A stretch of 64,000 bases of DNA from Torreya grandis (taxonomy: Eukaryota; Streptophyta; Pinopsida; Cupressales; Taxaceae), in contig JARHVA010002127.1 of the NCBI GenBank assembly GCA_037957365.1, forward strand, positions 2,560,501-2,624,500, read 5' to 3'. Positions 1 through 10,959 of the stretch are shown here, piece by piece. The translations under genes and the position numbers were made by a program. Positions within the stretch are counted from its first letter, which is position 1; each line of letters begins with the position of its first letter. The notes under the pieces are model-generated. The model worked only from the letters and a program-made list of their open reading frames with translations. It ran no database searches and was not told the origin of the DNA.

Positions 1-1185
1 TGGATACAATGCTCACTAGAGAAACTCATCATACATAGGTGTTTTATACCAATTTTTATTTAAAAACTATAATAGGATAGAAGCTAGTATGTGAATTTGG
101 ATTATTAACTATAAAATTTAAGCATGAATTTGAATTTAAAAGATTGAAATATATTATAATGATTTTAAAAGTGGAATATTTTAAATATAGTAAGTACAAT
201 AATGGGATAAGTACTTGGCTTTTCTAACTATGACTATGTTTTGATAGTTGAAAATATACTAAAATAGACATGTGATTTGTCTAGATTTAGAATTGTGTTT
301 CTATCTATGTAAGTTATATTCTATCAATTTTTGGTCAATATTTACCTATTGTGGGTGATAGTGACCTATGTATTAAATAATTTTTGTGATCATAAGGTCA
401 TATTTGATTATCTATAAAATCTATGTATGTGTGATACAAAACCTTGATGATGCACTAACTCCAAAAATCAACCCCCTTCACCTTGAAACCCTAGGTTTAC
501 TTTAGAGGGATAGAAACCTATAAAAAATAAGGAAATTAATGAATTGAGCTTATGATTGACCACTTCCTATCTATTTAATACTCTAAGGATGGAAATTAGG
601 CCATACATAGTAATTTACCTATTGTGATTATGCAATTTTTACCCTTTGCTATAAGAATAAAACTAATGATTTGGATTTGATATTTGGAAATGCTTTCTTT
701 AGACTTGGCTCGTGACTATTTATAGTGACTGACTTTCAAATTTGGAGGAATAAGATTTTTTTTTCTAAGCATGCAATAATATATATGTGTATCAAATAAG
801 TTCTAAGTTTCATATCAAGTGATACCTTAATTTATATATATGAGTCTAATTGGTTAAATTATCATGCCATAGACACACTAGGAGATGAGCTAACCCTAAG
901 GAAATATTTTATTTTAAAAATTTGTTGTTGGGATAATTTCAAGTTGATGGGTGTAGGTGAATATCGACTAATGACACTTACCTAGTTTGACATTAGTGAC
1001 CTATGCACAAAAGGGTTGAATTGAAGGTTTTGGTATGTCTATGTAGGATAATATACAGGTTTGAAACATACACTAAGGTTCTTATATGTGTGTAACAATA
1101 AGAAAAATGAGTCAAACTCATAAAGTAGCATGTAAGTGTGAGATAATGACTAGTTAGGACCATATTTTTATTTATAATCACACAT

Positions 1186-1189
<4 letters not shown>
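1..1189. other. Non-coding AT-rich DNA, no gene seen
   Basis: No reading frame here resembles a known protein. Around 430-600 there is a segment containing GAAACCCTAGGT and CCTATAAAAA that recurs, diverged, at about 4130-4330. The rest is AT-rich sequence without recognisable structure. Confidence 0.6.
430..600 (+). repeat. Diverged repeat, copy 1 (partner near 4130-4330)
   Basis: This stretch and 4130-4330 share the string TTGAAACCCTAGGT, then a run ending in ACCTATAAAAA, then TTGAG, in the same order and orientation. The pair lies either side of the LINE-like insertion. The CTATAAAA string looks like a TATA box, so these could be remnants of promoter-bearing LTRs, but I could not find LTR ends. 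Confidence 0.45.

Positions 1190-1226
<37 letters not shown>
1190..1226. repeat. (AT)n microsatellite
   Basis: Uninterrupted AT dinucleotides for about 36 bases. Confidence 0.95.
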
Positions 1227-1230
<4 letters not shown>

Positions 1231-1369
1231 TCAATATTTTCATTTTAAATTACTTGATGCTGGATTTTAGTATCTATAATAGAATCATATTACCAATGAT
1301 GATGATGACAGATACATTATAACATGGGATTATTTCTTAGGTTTAGATATAGCTATATATGATATTACT

Positions 1370-1720
1370 CGCTCATGACAGGTGACCATTCTAATGTTTT
1401 ATACAAGACCTACATATATCCCCTTGATGGGATAGTTGGTTAGTATTATTTACATAATAAAAATGTACAAAAAAATAAAATATTTTAAAAAATAAAAAAT
1501 CAAGACCTAAGCATGACATGTTTTCTAGTTTGCACATTTTACGTTATTTATCACATGTTTGGTAGATTACATATCATTTTCCATACACATGAATTTCTTG
1601 GTATAAATGAGTGAGATGTAGGTTATGCAGGTTATATATGGATACATAGATGCATGCCATTTATATACCCATGGGCCATGTTAATATTGGGGGATTTCAT
1701 TCCATAGGTCACATTATTAT
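1370..1720 (+). repeat. Gypsy-type 3' internal region, direct copy
   Basis: The order of landmarks (CTTGATGGGAT, then CACATGTTTGGTAGATTACAT, then ACACATGAATTTC, GATGCATGCC, CCCATGGGCCATG) recurs in the same orientation near 44580-44900 and reversed near 19890-20190. It is non-coding. In the 44-kb copy it lies between the coding part and the 3' LTR of the gypsy-type element, so this is probably the same part of another old copy. Confidence 0.6.
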
Positions 1721-1894
1721 AGGTCATATCTCTCTATGACCTTTCTATATATCATGTTGAGCAACATTGATTAATTACACATGCCTTGATATTTTTTATA
1801 TTATTTACAATGCTCCCTTTCATGGATATCTAGTTTACTATGTCGTGACATTGAAATACATTGATGATAGAGACTAGTTTGACTTATTATATGC

Positions 1895-1895
<1 letters not shown>

Positions 1896-1945
<50 letters not shown>

Positions 1946-1958
1946 TATTTATTTATTT
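1896..1958. repeat. (TTA)n then (TTTA)n microsatellite
   Basis: About 16 TTA/ATT units run directly into several ATTT units. Confidence 0.95.
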
Positions 1959-2227
1959 TTCTATAGGCTAATCATTGGTTATGCTCTATTGTGTTCTTTC
2001 CTTAGTGTAGGAAATTGTTTGATTGAGTGTATCATTGTATGTCTCTTTCTCTAGCCTTTGTATTTTGTTATGTTACTTTTTCTTGATTGAGTGTGTTTAA
2101 TAAGATGAATGTTGAATTAACTTATATTATATTAAATATAAAAATATAAATAAATATGAATGTAAGAGGAAAATATCTGATTTGAAAATTATAATTACTA
2201 TAAATATAAAAAACGTAATGGAATAAG

Positions 2228-3907
2228 ATACTTAGAATTTTATTTTAAAATGGTGACTTCTCTCGTAACTAGGATTTATTCAAGAAAAGTTGTGGCCAAA
2301 AAGGGTGTTTTCAGAGGTCATTTTGGCTAGGATATACATTAACTAGTATTTTTTAATAGTTATTTGATGAGGGAGGTTAGCTTGACATTGATGGTGGTAT
2401 TTGAGGCTACATAGTGTCCTCCTTTAACATGTAGGGTGGGGTTCACTAGGTTTTTTGATTCCTATGATCTCAATATGGTTAGGGAGCACTCAACATGTAA
2501 AGAGGCTAGGAGAGAGGAGAATGGTGTTAAATACCCATGTTGTATCAAAGGTGCTTAGGGAAAGGGAGGTAATGTTTAGGTTGGAGAGGTGTTTCCTCCT
2601 TTGGTTGACTAGTCTCTACCCACACTTGGGTTTTCAACTAGTCTACTTGGGGCTAAATTTCCAATAGATGGAGTGGGAAAATATTTTATCGATGCCATTT
2701 ATACTTGGGGCATATTAGAATCTAGTAATCTAAAGCCATTATAGGTAGCTAAAACTATTCTATCTCCTTTGGTAATGAGGCCTAGATTAGGTGTTTAAAA
2801 ATGAAGATTGGTTTGTTATAATGGGCTTGATCTATAGATTTGATCAATTCTATCCAAACTTACCAACATTGCATTCTTGGGTCTCAAAATCATGGATGCC
2901 ATTAATAGTTGATATTTTGGATATCTTTCTATGTGTTAAGGGTTTTTTATTGTGTTATTTTGATAGCTTAGAGGACTAGACTAAGGTGTTTCTTATTAAA
3001 TGCTAGAACTGGGATCAACATCTTCTATTCATGAAACCATTGTTCCTAAATTTCAACCCCTTTTGAAACTACTACCACAAGGCATATTTGGGTGTGTTTA
3101 CCACATTTACCATTGTAATTTTGGGTAGATTAATGATTCATGACCATAGGCAATGCCTTGGAAAAATGGATGGTTATTGACTTTCCACCTCAAATCTCCA
3201 TCAAACTACATTTGCTTGTATCCTTATTTACTTAGAAACTTCCTAGGATCTTCCAACCATAATCAAATTAAAATTAAAAGATTGATGTTGGATTCAATCC
3301 CTCGACTATGAGGGGATATCATTTAGATGCCATAAGATATTTTAGAATGGGCATGTGGTTGAGAAGTGTTATAGTTCTAAGTGAAATATGGAATCTTCCT
3401 AGTGGAAAGATTCCCTTCCTTCTCACTTTATGTTTGATCCTCTATATTTAATGATTTCATCTAAAGTTGAGGGTAAAGAGGGGAGTCATGAAATTTTTAT
3501 TTCACCTTTATGGAATGATGAGGAGAAGGCCTCAAAAGAGATATTTTTAATTGGTTCCAAATTGAAATTTCATGATGGTGATGTTAGTTTGGGCACTAGG
3601 GTTTAGATTTATAGCCTCACAAGATAAATTTGATTGGATTTTTGTAAGTATAAATAAAAATGGAAATTCACCCTAACATATTATTCTAAGATTATTCATT
3701 CTCATGGTGGGAATGGAGAGGGAGGGAAATTATTGTTTTTTTGGCTTTATAGGCCCTTGGTTTTATTTTATTTTTATTGGTTTTTGGAGGTCTTTAGTTG
3801 AATTTGGGTTTTAGGATTGTTGTAATCATTGGTTTATCTTAATCAAATGGGAAAGGGGCCCTTTAACCCTATTAATCAAGAAAAAAAAATATACTCATAA
3901 TTTTATT
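2228..3907 (+). mobile_element. LINE-like retroposon, ORF1 only, with 17-bp target duplication
   Basis: The insertion body is about 2245-3890 and ends in a run of nine A (3881-3889). The 17 bases before it (2228-2244, starting ATACTTAGAATTTT) match the 17 bases after the A run (3891-3907, starting ATACTCATAATTTT) at 15 positions. An A tail plus a long target duplication is the signature of LINE-type target-primed insertion. The body encodes only an ORF1-like protein. There is no endonuclease or reverse transcriptase between that frame and the tail, and at about 1.65 kb it is far shorter than a plant L1 (usually 5-7 kb). It may be an internally deleted or non-autonomous LINE. Confidence 0.75.
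2788..3640 (+). pseudogene. LINE ORF1-like protein (DUF4283 plus zinc knuckle), broken
   Basis: Plant LINE ORF1 proteins bind RNA and carry a DUF4283 domain followed by a CCHC knuckle. The reading starts with EDWFVIMGLI, passes DILDIFLCVKGFLLCYFDSLED, HLLFMKPLFLNFNPF, then in a shifted frame HIWVCLPHLPL and IGNALEKWMVIDF, and ends with SLDYEGISFRCHKI...NGHVVEKC. This is the usual domain order, and the last block is the CCHC knuckle with one cysteine lost. At least two frameshifts and several stops (mostly TAG) break it, so no full product can be made. The assignment rests on recalled family motifs and can be settled by a profile search for DUF4283. Confidence 0.7.
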
Positions 3908-4129
3908 GTATTGTGTAGGTCTAAAAAAAAAATGAAGATGGTAGAAAGGGAAGGAAAATAAACCAAGAGTTTTTTGGATAAGGAACTATAGTTTTTTGAT
4001 ACACCTAGATAGAATCATTAACTTTTTGATGGTATCGATTGATGATAGAATTCATATGATTTTATATTTTATATTTGGAAATTTTATTATATATTTTATA
4101 TATGATGCTTTTACTACTTATAATATGTC

Positions 4130-4330
4130 TTTGTGTGCAATATCAAGGGCTAAATATGTGCACAATTACATAACCTATCTCCTTCTCTTTGAAACCCTAG
4201 GTCCACTTTATAAATTAGGTTTAGACCTATAAAAATGAAAAATAATGTGTTGAGTTGACCCCAAATACTTCCCAATAAATTGATAAGCATTTCCCACATA
4301 TCTATTAGTATAAATAAGGAATTTAAATCA
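4130..4330 (+). repeat. Diverged repeat, copy 2 (partner at 430-600)
   Basis: It shares TTTGAAACCCTAGGT and GACCTATAAAAA with the first copy, at moderate overall similarity by eye. Confidence 0.45.
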
Positions 4331-5181
4331 CATGTATTTTTCCATATTAGGTGTATGTGCACCATAACTCTCCTTCAATAAATACAACTTGTTATCTATA
4401 TTTTGACACTTTGAAAATGAAAAATTTGACTTGGATTTGAGGTGATTTATATTTTTATAGGACTTTATCCTTATGATTAATGTATCAATTGGAAAGAATA
4501 GGATAATCCATTTGAATGTTCAAAAGTGTACATATACTTGCTACATAATTTCTAGATAGAGAATATGCTTAGACCTATTTTATATTTATATGAAATTCTT
4601 TGAGTACTTTTTGACTCCAATGAAATGAAATGTATGAGTTAAACCATAATAAAAATTTGAATTTAAAAATTAATCATTACTTAGCATGGGATGATTATGT
4701 CAAGTTTGGATGAATAAGAAATTATAAAATGGTTTGATTTTTATGGATTCACCTTAAAGACATGAATAATGATCCGATGATCACAAGATACTTTAAATAT
4801 GATATTGAACATGTTATACATATATAATGGAATTTTTATAGGAATTATGATGGTCTAACGCATGGAAATAATGTAGATGTGATAGAATGATGAATAAGAT
4901 CCATATGTGTATATAAAGGTCATGTTAGTTGAAGATAGTTCAAGATTGAGATTTCAAACTATCTAATACCAAATTTTAGTGGATAAAAATCAATCCCATT
5001 TTATTATATTATTGAAATTAAATATAATTCTATATTAAAAATATAAAGCTATGTAACTAAATGTGTACATCATACTCTGTATTTTGGATAAGACTTTGAA
5101 TCTACATATTGTTCCATGTAGTCTACAAACAAAATGCAAGAATCAATGTACATGTATAAAATATTAACTATAAAATGATTT

Positions 5182-5199
5182 AAAAAAAAAAAAAAAAAA
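5182..5199. repeat. Poly(A) run, 18 bases
   Basis: Uninterrupted A18. I could not pair it with a target duplication or a retroposon body. Confidence 0.9.
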
Positions 5200-6027
5200 T
5201 TAATGAGGAAGGAATAAATATACCTATAAGTAGGTGAACCATGTTTCATTATGACATGTCATTGAAAATGATGTTTTCTTATTATAACATTGGAAAGTTA
5301 TGTTTCCTTTTTGAAGAACTTAAATAATTTTGGGTCATCATGACCCAATTTATGTACTAAAGTAAGGCCATGGGATAGGAAGATAAATGCTCTAACCCAC
5401 ATTTATGAGGGAGTAGTACCTAGGTCATTTAGGGCATAAAATATCAATTGCACTACTCATGTAAGGAAATTGAACCTCAAGATGAAAGATGGGAACCATA
5501 TACTTAGCTTGTAGAGTAATTCTTAGGATATTGAGGGCATAAAATATAAACTACATTACTCTTTTAACTAAATCAACTGCTGCATATAGACTTATAGATT
5601 AAAAGTGCTCACTCTTAGGTACTATTGATGCCAAAATACAAATTTTAAATAGTGTGTAAGTGCATAAACAATGTTCATGACCCAATAATATAATTAAATT
5701 AGTACTAAAATGATATTTAATGTTATGCATTTATATCAAAATTTTCCCAATTTTGAAAACTATGAAATCTTGTAACACATGTTTCTATAAAATTATTATG
5801 TATATGAATTGCATAAACCCTAAAATCTATATCAAACTATAATCATCTATAAACCTATAACTTTTTTTCATGTAATTATGTGTGAATATGTATATATATG
5901 TATCATATTAAACTAGAATAATGTTTAAAACCACTCTAAACTCTTTGAATCATGTAATATGACCCAAAATCTTATTATTATTTTTGCATGAAGGATTGAA
6001 TTGCTATGACAAACCCAATAATATGTC

Positions 6028-6079
6028 CTTCTTTTGAGATGGGGAATGTAGCATGTGAATTACTCATCTCAAAAGAAGA
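6028..6079 (+). repeat. Inverted repeat with CTCAAAAG core (copy 1 of 3)
   Basis: Perfect 13-base arms (CTTCTTTTGAGAT at 6028-6040, ATCTCAAAAGAAG at 6066-6078) flank a 25-base loop. The right arm contains CTCAAAAG. The same context (TGAGATG ... ATTACTCA ... TCAAAAG) is seen at 45761-45803 and a related one at 17400-17431. Confidence 0.7.
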
Positions 6080-6539
6080 GATAATTGCATCATGTTATGT
6101 AAAAATAAGTAATCATGTAGAATCATATGTTAGCATATGGATAAAATGTCATAATAGTATTGAATAGATTGTCAAAGCATATAATAAACATGTAGTGGAA
6201 GGCATAGAATTTTTATGTCAAGACAATATAAATTATGAAGATGTAAACATAAATGATATAAACGCTAAATATGAACTATGCATCAAGGTGCATGATATGA
6301 ATCATGACACATCACATGATAAAAAGTGTGTTATATGAATCACAAGATCAAAAAATTAGCAAACTCAACAATATAAACATAGAATCCTAGACTTATCCAC
6401 TCATAAGCACACATTGTCATGGCCATGATGCATATAATATAATCACACAAAATGACACTCAATATCACACAAATCCAAGGGATGCACATAATGAATGGTC
6501 TCATTTCACTAAGGCCAAGGTACTCACAAATAGGATAAT

Positions 6540-6625
6540 CAAATATTACATAATAATAAGGGCCACATTCAATAGATAATCACATGCCACATAATGCTAA
6601 GGGCCACATATAATATACAAGTAAT
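6540..6625 (+). repeat. Short tandem duplication of about 42 bases
   Basis: ACATAATAATAAGGGCCACAT and, about 45 bases later, ACATAATGCTAAGGGCCACAT lead similar flanks. Confidence 0.6.
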
Positions 6626-6713
6626 TATTAGCATATATGATAAGAAATTAGTAACAATGAAGCATATAAAAAGTGAAATTAGTGTACACTTTTAATCAAT
6701 ATCAATGTCATAA

Positions 6714-8141
6714 TTTAGTCACTAAAATTAACACTTGATGTTCAAATAATGCACTTATGACCATACTTTATGCACACTTATCTTATGCTCAATTCCACAA
6801 TTATAAACTATTATTCTACTACTTACATGTATATGATCCTCTCTGCTTAGGTAATCCTAATACTGAATATTCCTATTCTTCATTCTAAGTAGCCTAAACT
6901 CACTATTAGACTTATTCATACTTTCAATTTAATTATTTCTACTCCTTACACTATGATACTCCTTTAATATGATCCCATTATCCAATAGTGTCTAAAGTTT
7001 CTAATTTCATCCTCTATCTAAGAAATGATTGATTTCTCAAAGTAAAATTCACCTAACAAGTCATCCTACACATTATGAAAGTCCCATTTTGATAAAATCC
7101 CCAAAACTCACATTTTTATTTCCTATGTGCAAGTTTAGGGAGCCTCTCAAAACCTTTTTCTCTACCTCTTTGTCTCCTCTTCTAATGTTATTTTGTAGTT
7201 GTCTGTGTATTCTTGTTCACTTCATGCAATGATATCTTCTCTTGTTCATCCTTTAGGTTGGGTAACCTTGTTTCAAAACCCTCATTTTTGGTTCATAGAT
7301 CTAGTTTTAAAAGTATTTTTACCCATATCTAATAAAAAACACAATTTTTATTCATTTTATCACTAGTTAGAAAGATTATTATATATTTTAAATACCAAAA
7401 TTATTCTAACTACACATTGAGATGAAAGCACCTATTCTTCCTAATTCTAAGTCCAAATAGCCTAAGTAGCCCTGACCTAAATCTAAATGCATCAACATGG
7501 TCACAATTAATTGTTAGAGCACATAATTACACTAGGATTGCACTAACATATGAAATTACACCACTATTTCACACACAACATTATGACATGGGATAAATAT
7601 ATTGATTTTGATCCCTATTCAGAGTATTGGTATGTAGGAAATGTTCAACATAGTGGGTGTTAATGTCAAACATAAATTCATCCCCTAACCTATTTCCCCC
7701 CATTTTATTGCATTTGGTCCTATTTTTCATTGAGCTAGAATTTCAAGTGAAGAAGAAGGCACACAATAGATCTCATAGAAAATTAAGAGATTTCGAATAA
7801 ATATATGACCTAAAGGTGAAGGTGCACCCTAAAAATAATAGTATAGGTTGGCCTTATTTGAATAACATGGTGTTTTACCAAAGTTAAATAGATCCTTATT
7901 CATAATTCAAAGTGATATCACACTATCACATAATCAATTACACGGTCTCTATTATATTCCATCAGATTCAAGTGCCAACTATGTTATTCTTCTTTAGTAC
8001 TTTTGAATTTTATCATATTTCTAAAAATATTAATTTCCAAATTAGTTGTGTATTTATTGCATATCTTATACATTTTTATTATAATCAGTGGTTTGTCATA
8101 ATTATATTAAAATTTGATTAGTACCTAATTTTGATAGAACA
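6714..8141 (+). repeat. 5' LTR of gypsy-type element
   Basis: It aligns over its length with 18508-19762: TTAGTCACTAAAATTAACA at the start, TATTCCTATTCTTCA, ATCCCATTATCCAATAGTGT and CATTTTATTG.ATTTGGTCC in the middle, and AATTTTGATA.AACA at the end. The start has TT where the partner has TG. A primer-site-like sequence follows three bases after the AACA end. Length is about 1430 bp. Confidence 0.75.
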
Positions 8142-8144
8142 TAT

Positions 8145-8155
8145 TGGTGAACCCA
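8145..8155 (+). other. Primer binding site (TGGTGAACCCA)
   Basis: TGGTGAACCCA lies three bases after the LTR end, where a tRNA primer site is expected. The same ten bases follow another LTR of this type at 56802, and TAGTGAACACA occupies the same place in the 22-44 kb units. It differs from the initiator-Met site used by the copia elements here. The matching tRNA 3' end would read TGGGTTCACCA; I do not assign the tRNA. Confidence 0.6.
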
Positions 8156-8759
8156 TTTATTGTTGAATATTTTAAACCTTGGTTTGTCCAATGGTTTATC
8201 CTACCATTTTATCACTTTTGATTAGGGTTTTAGATTCATGACTTTTTGATTCTTAGAATAATCATTATCATAATGATTAAATCTATCTACTATCTCTTTG
8301 TCCAAAGTTTTTTGGTCTCATTTCCATGTTATTTAATTATAATATGAAAAATATTTCATTGCATGTAAGTCCATGGATGAATAATTTAAATTAAAAGATA
8401 AAATTCAACATCAATCACAAGATTAATAATGAACAGTTATACAATGTTTATTATTGTATGGTTTAGTTTGAGTTACCACCTATTACTACTAGACATCAAA
8501 TGGCTCAGATATTTCCTTTCATTTCACATGCCCCTAGACCTCCCAACTGTATTAATTCATATCCCACCTCTACTATTCACCTTATACTTATAGTAAATCA
8601 TGTGGTTATATTTTTTTATCACTAGACATGGTTAGGTTCTCCATCGGGGAAGCTAAGAGGAACAAACTCAAGAAGTCTCTCATCATTCCCAAACAAATTC
8701 AATAGGACTAGTTAATCAATATAATGGTTATGATATTGTTTCTAGTTAAGGAATACACA
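8156..8759 (+). other. Gypsy-type leader, no gene seen
   Basis: About 600 bases between the primer site and the protease linker. A gag gene would normally sit here, but the space is too short and no gag-like frame or zinc knuckle is visible. Confidence 0.5.
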
Positions 8760-9775
8760 AACTAAGATTTATATGTTAGAAATGCTTTGGAATGCTACCA
8801 TTTTTAAGGATATTTTATATGAAGCATTGAATTAGACACCTATGCCCCATGACACAAAACCTTCTTATTTTTTATCTATTTTAAATAATTTTGAAGACAT
8901 TGAGGATGTTATATATTTTATAAATTATGATTTTCCTACTTAGTCTACTATTTTGATTAGAGTATCCCTTTTTTTATATAATCTAAAGTTACAAATATAG
9001 TAGTAAAAAGGGTTTTGATAGAAAATGGTTCATGTTTAAATAATTTCAATATTACATTGTTATACTAAATGGGTATTAATATGGATTCTCTTCAAAATAC
9101 ATATCATAATATAAAAGGATTTTATGATGTGCCTCACCATGCTTTAGGTTATATCACTTTGGATATCAAAGTAGGGCCCAAAATATTATCTACTTATTTT
9201 CAATTAATGCCTAATCATTTGAACTATAATTTGTTATTAGGTAGGCCATGGATACATGTAATGGAAGTTTTACCTCCTAATTTATATCATTATGTCAAAT
9301 ATTTACATGACATATATTTATATACTTTCCCTATTGATAATCAACCATTCAGATATTGTAAGATTACAAAATTTACTATTGAGAATAAATCATAGTTAGA
9401 ATCACCTCAAACTACTATAGTTATACCACCAAAGGTCATACCTATAGAATAAATTCATACATATGAGGTTGGTGAATCCAATAAAAATGATAAAAATTTA
9501 CAATTTATAGATGTTTCAGAACAACAACATTCACCTAAAAATGTAGAACAAGAGGAGGATGTACAAGAATTACCTTCATTAGTAAATTCATAAGATCCAA
9601 AATTCATATCTACAAAATAATTTAATGATGATCTTGATGTGAGTTCCAATGATAATAAATATTTAGTACAATAAACATTGATGATTATTTATGTGGTTTA
9701 AATTTTGTACTAGTTGGCCCAAGTGAATACAAAGATGATTCAAAGGCAATCATTCAAGAGAACATAGATAAATGA
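8760..9775 (+). pseudogene. Ty3/gypsy aspartic protease with linkers, broken
   Basis: In Ty3/gypsy elements this retropepsin-fold protease cuts the gag-pol polyprotein. A preceding linker (FKDILYEALN, PSYFLSILNNFEDIEDVIYF) matches the linker in the units at 25.4 and 30.1 kb. The active site at about 9012-9032 reads VLIENGS: the catalytic Asp of D-(T/N/S)-G is Glu. A TAA at 9066 breaks the frame. The open stretch 9069-9395 continues with ALGYITLDIKVGP and NLLLGRPWIH, the C-terminal protease motif, then PPNLYHYVKY, matching the usual PSTLHQ..KY end. A linker with VGPSEYKDDS follows and stops near 9775, with no RT after it. The catalytic change and stops make it inactive. I am confident of the domain, less of its exact ends. 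Confidence 0.8.
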
Positions 9776-9888
9776 AAATGTGATTCCATATATTAATAAA
9801 GAATTTTTTGTTATTGTAATATATATACTACATATAATACTACTTTATCAAGTGTACCATGGACTAACATCTTTATCAAATCTATAAT

Positions 9889-9893
9889 TACTA
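9889..9893. other. Target site duplication TACTA (left)
   Basis: TACTA immediately precedes the 5' LTR of the copia element and is repeated at 15163-15167 directly after its 3' LTR. Five bases is the usual copia duplication length. Confidence 0.9.
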
Positions 9894-10112
9894 TGTTAGC
9901 TTAATTTTATAATTACCTTGGGTTAATAGGTTAGTTTATTTTATCGAGCTTAGCTATTTCATGCTAGTCAACTTAGGTTATTTCACCCACCCTCTCCATG
10001 ATTCTCGAGTGGTTCTTTTCTTTGCCTATTTAATAGGCCTTCATGTATGGTTCATAATGTATGCTATGTAATACAATCTTATTCTCTTTCAATCTCTATG
10101 CTCAATCTAATA
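9894..10112 (+). repeat. 5' LTR of copia element 1
   Basis: It starts TGTTAGC and ends CTAATA, so the ends are TG...TA rather than TG...CA; the 3' LTR has the same end. The boundaries are fixed by the primer site on one side and TACTA on the other. Conserved core: TTTCACCCACCCTCTC and GGTTCTTTTCTTTGCCTATT. Confidence 0.92.
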
Positions 10113-10126
10113 TGGTAAATAGAGCC
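10113..10126 (+). other. Degenerate initiator-Met primer site
   Basis: TGGTAAATAGAGCC follows the LTR directly. The usual copia site is TGGTATCAGAGCC; this copy has changes in the middle. Confidence 0.8.
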
Positions 10127-10959
10127 CATGGTTTGTAGAGTTTGAGTGGAGGTATGTGGAAGCCATAGAGGTTAGTTTCTTGCTAGGGAAGAGCTTCATG
10201 TGCCTAGTGAACAACCAAAGGAGAGAATAAACATCACAAAACTATGTAAATTCAAATAAAAGATCAAAAAACTACCCAAGAAGATCAAAATACTGAATAA
10301 GATCAAAGGGAAGTTAGAGCGATAAGTTTAAGAGGCTTTGAGGCCTTTATTTTTTTAGGCTAACCTTTTGGTGTACGAAGCTGTACAGTTCAGGAAAGAG
10401 CCATAAAATTCAAATGTTGATCATTTTCAGTGAAACAAAGTTATAAACTATGAGTTAAATCCAAAATTGATTAGTGGTGTAGACAATTTATGATTTGGTT
10501 TATAAATGGGCTCAGAATCTATGCCTAAATTTTCATAGATAGGCCAATTTTTTGATTGGATAATTATTTTCATGAAAATTTTAATGTAAAGTTTTATTAT
10601 TTATATTATTTTTAATTTTTAAATTGAAATAAATTAAAATTTTATCCAATAGGGGTTATTGGATATCTATCACTAATTAATAATAATGAAAGCATTTGGG
10701 AAGTTAAAAATTTTATCATTTTCTAGGTTTTTTATTTAGATGTGGATGGAGAAAGAATTTTTTAAATTAGAGTTGTCGGTTTCCTAATTTAATTATTTTA
10801 GTGAAATAAAATTTGAGATCTTGCAAACATTAATGAGTTTGTTGCTAAAAATTGGAAGAGTTATTTAATGTCAATATAAAATCCATGTTTAGAAAGAATT
10901 TCTATAGTAGTCATTATAGTTTTTTTGATTTAAAAAATTTTCATGAAAAACTAGGTTAA
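10127..10959 (+). other. Copia element 1 leader
   Basis: Untranslated leader between primer site and gag start, about 830 bases, with no recognisable gene. Confidence 0.6.

Larger units (their letters stand above)
3908..6027. other. Non-coding AT-rich DNA
   Basis: No frame here resembles a known protein. It holds the second copy of the 430-600 repeat (about 4130-4330), an A18 run at 5182-5199, and two loosely similar stretches near 5410-5460 and 5520-5570 that share AGGGCATAAAATAT and ATTACTC. Confidence 0.6.

Noticed and set aside
1190..1226. Simple AT repeats as regulatory or origin sequence
   Set aside because: Plain dinucleotide runs are common in plant DNA and carry no further signal here.
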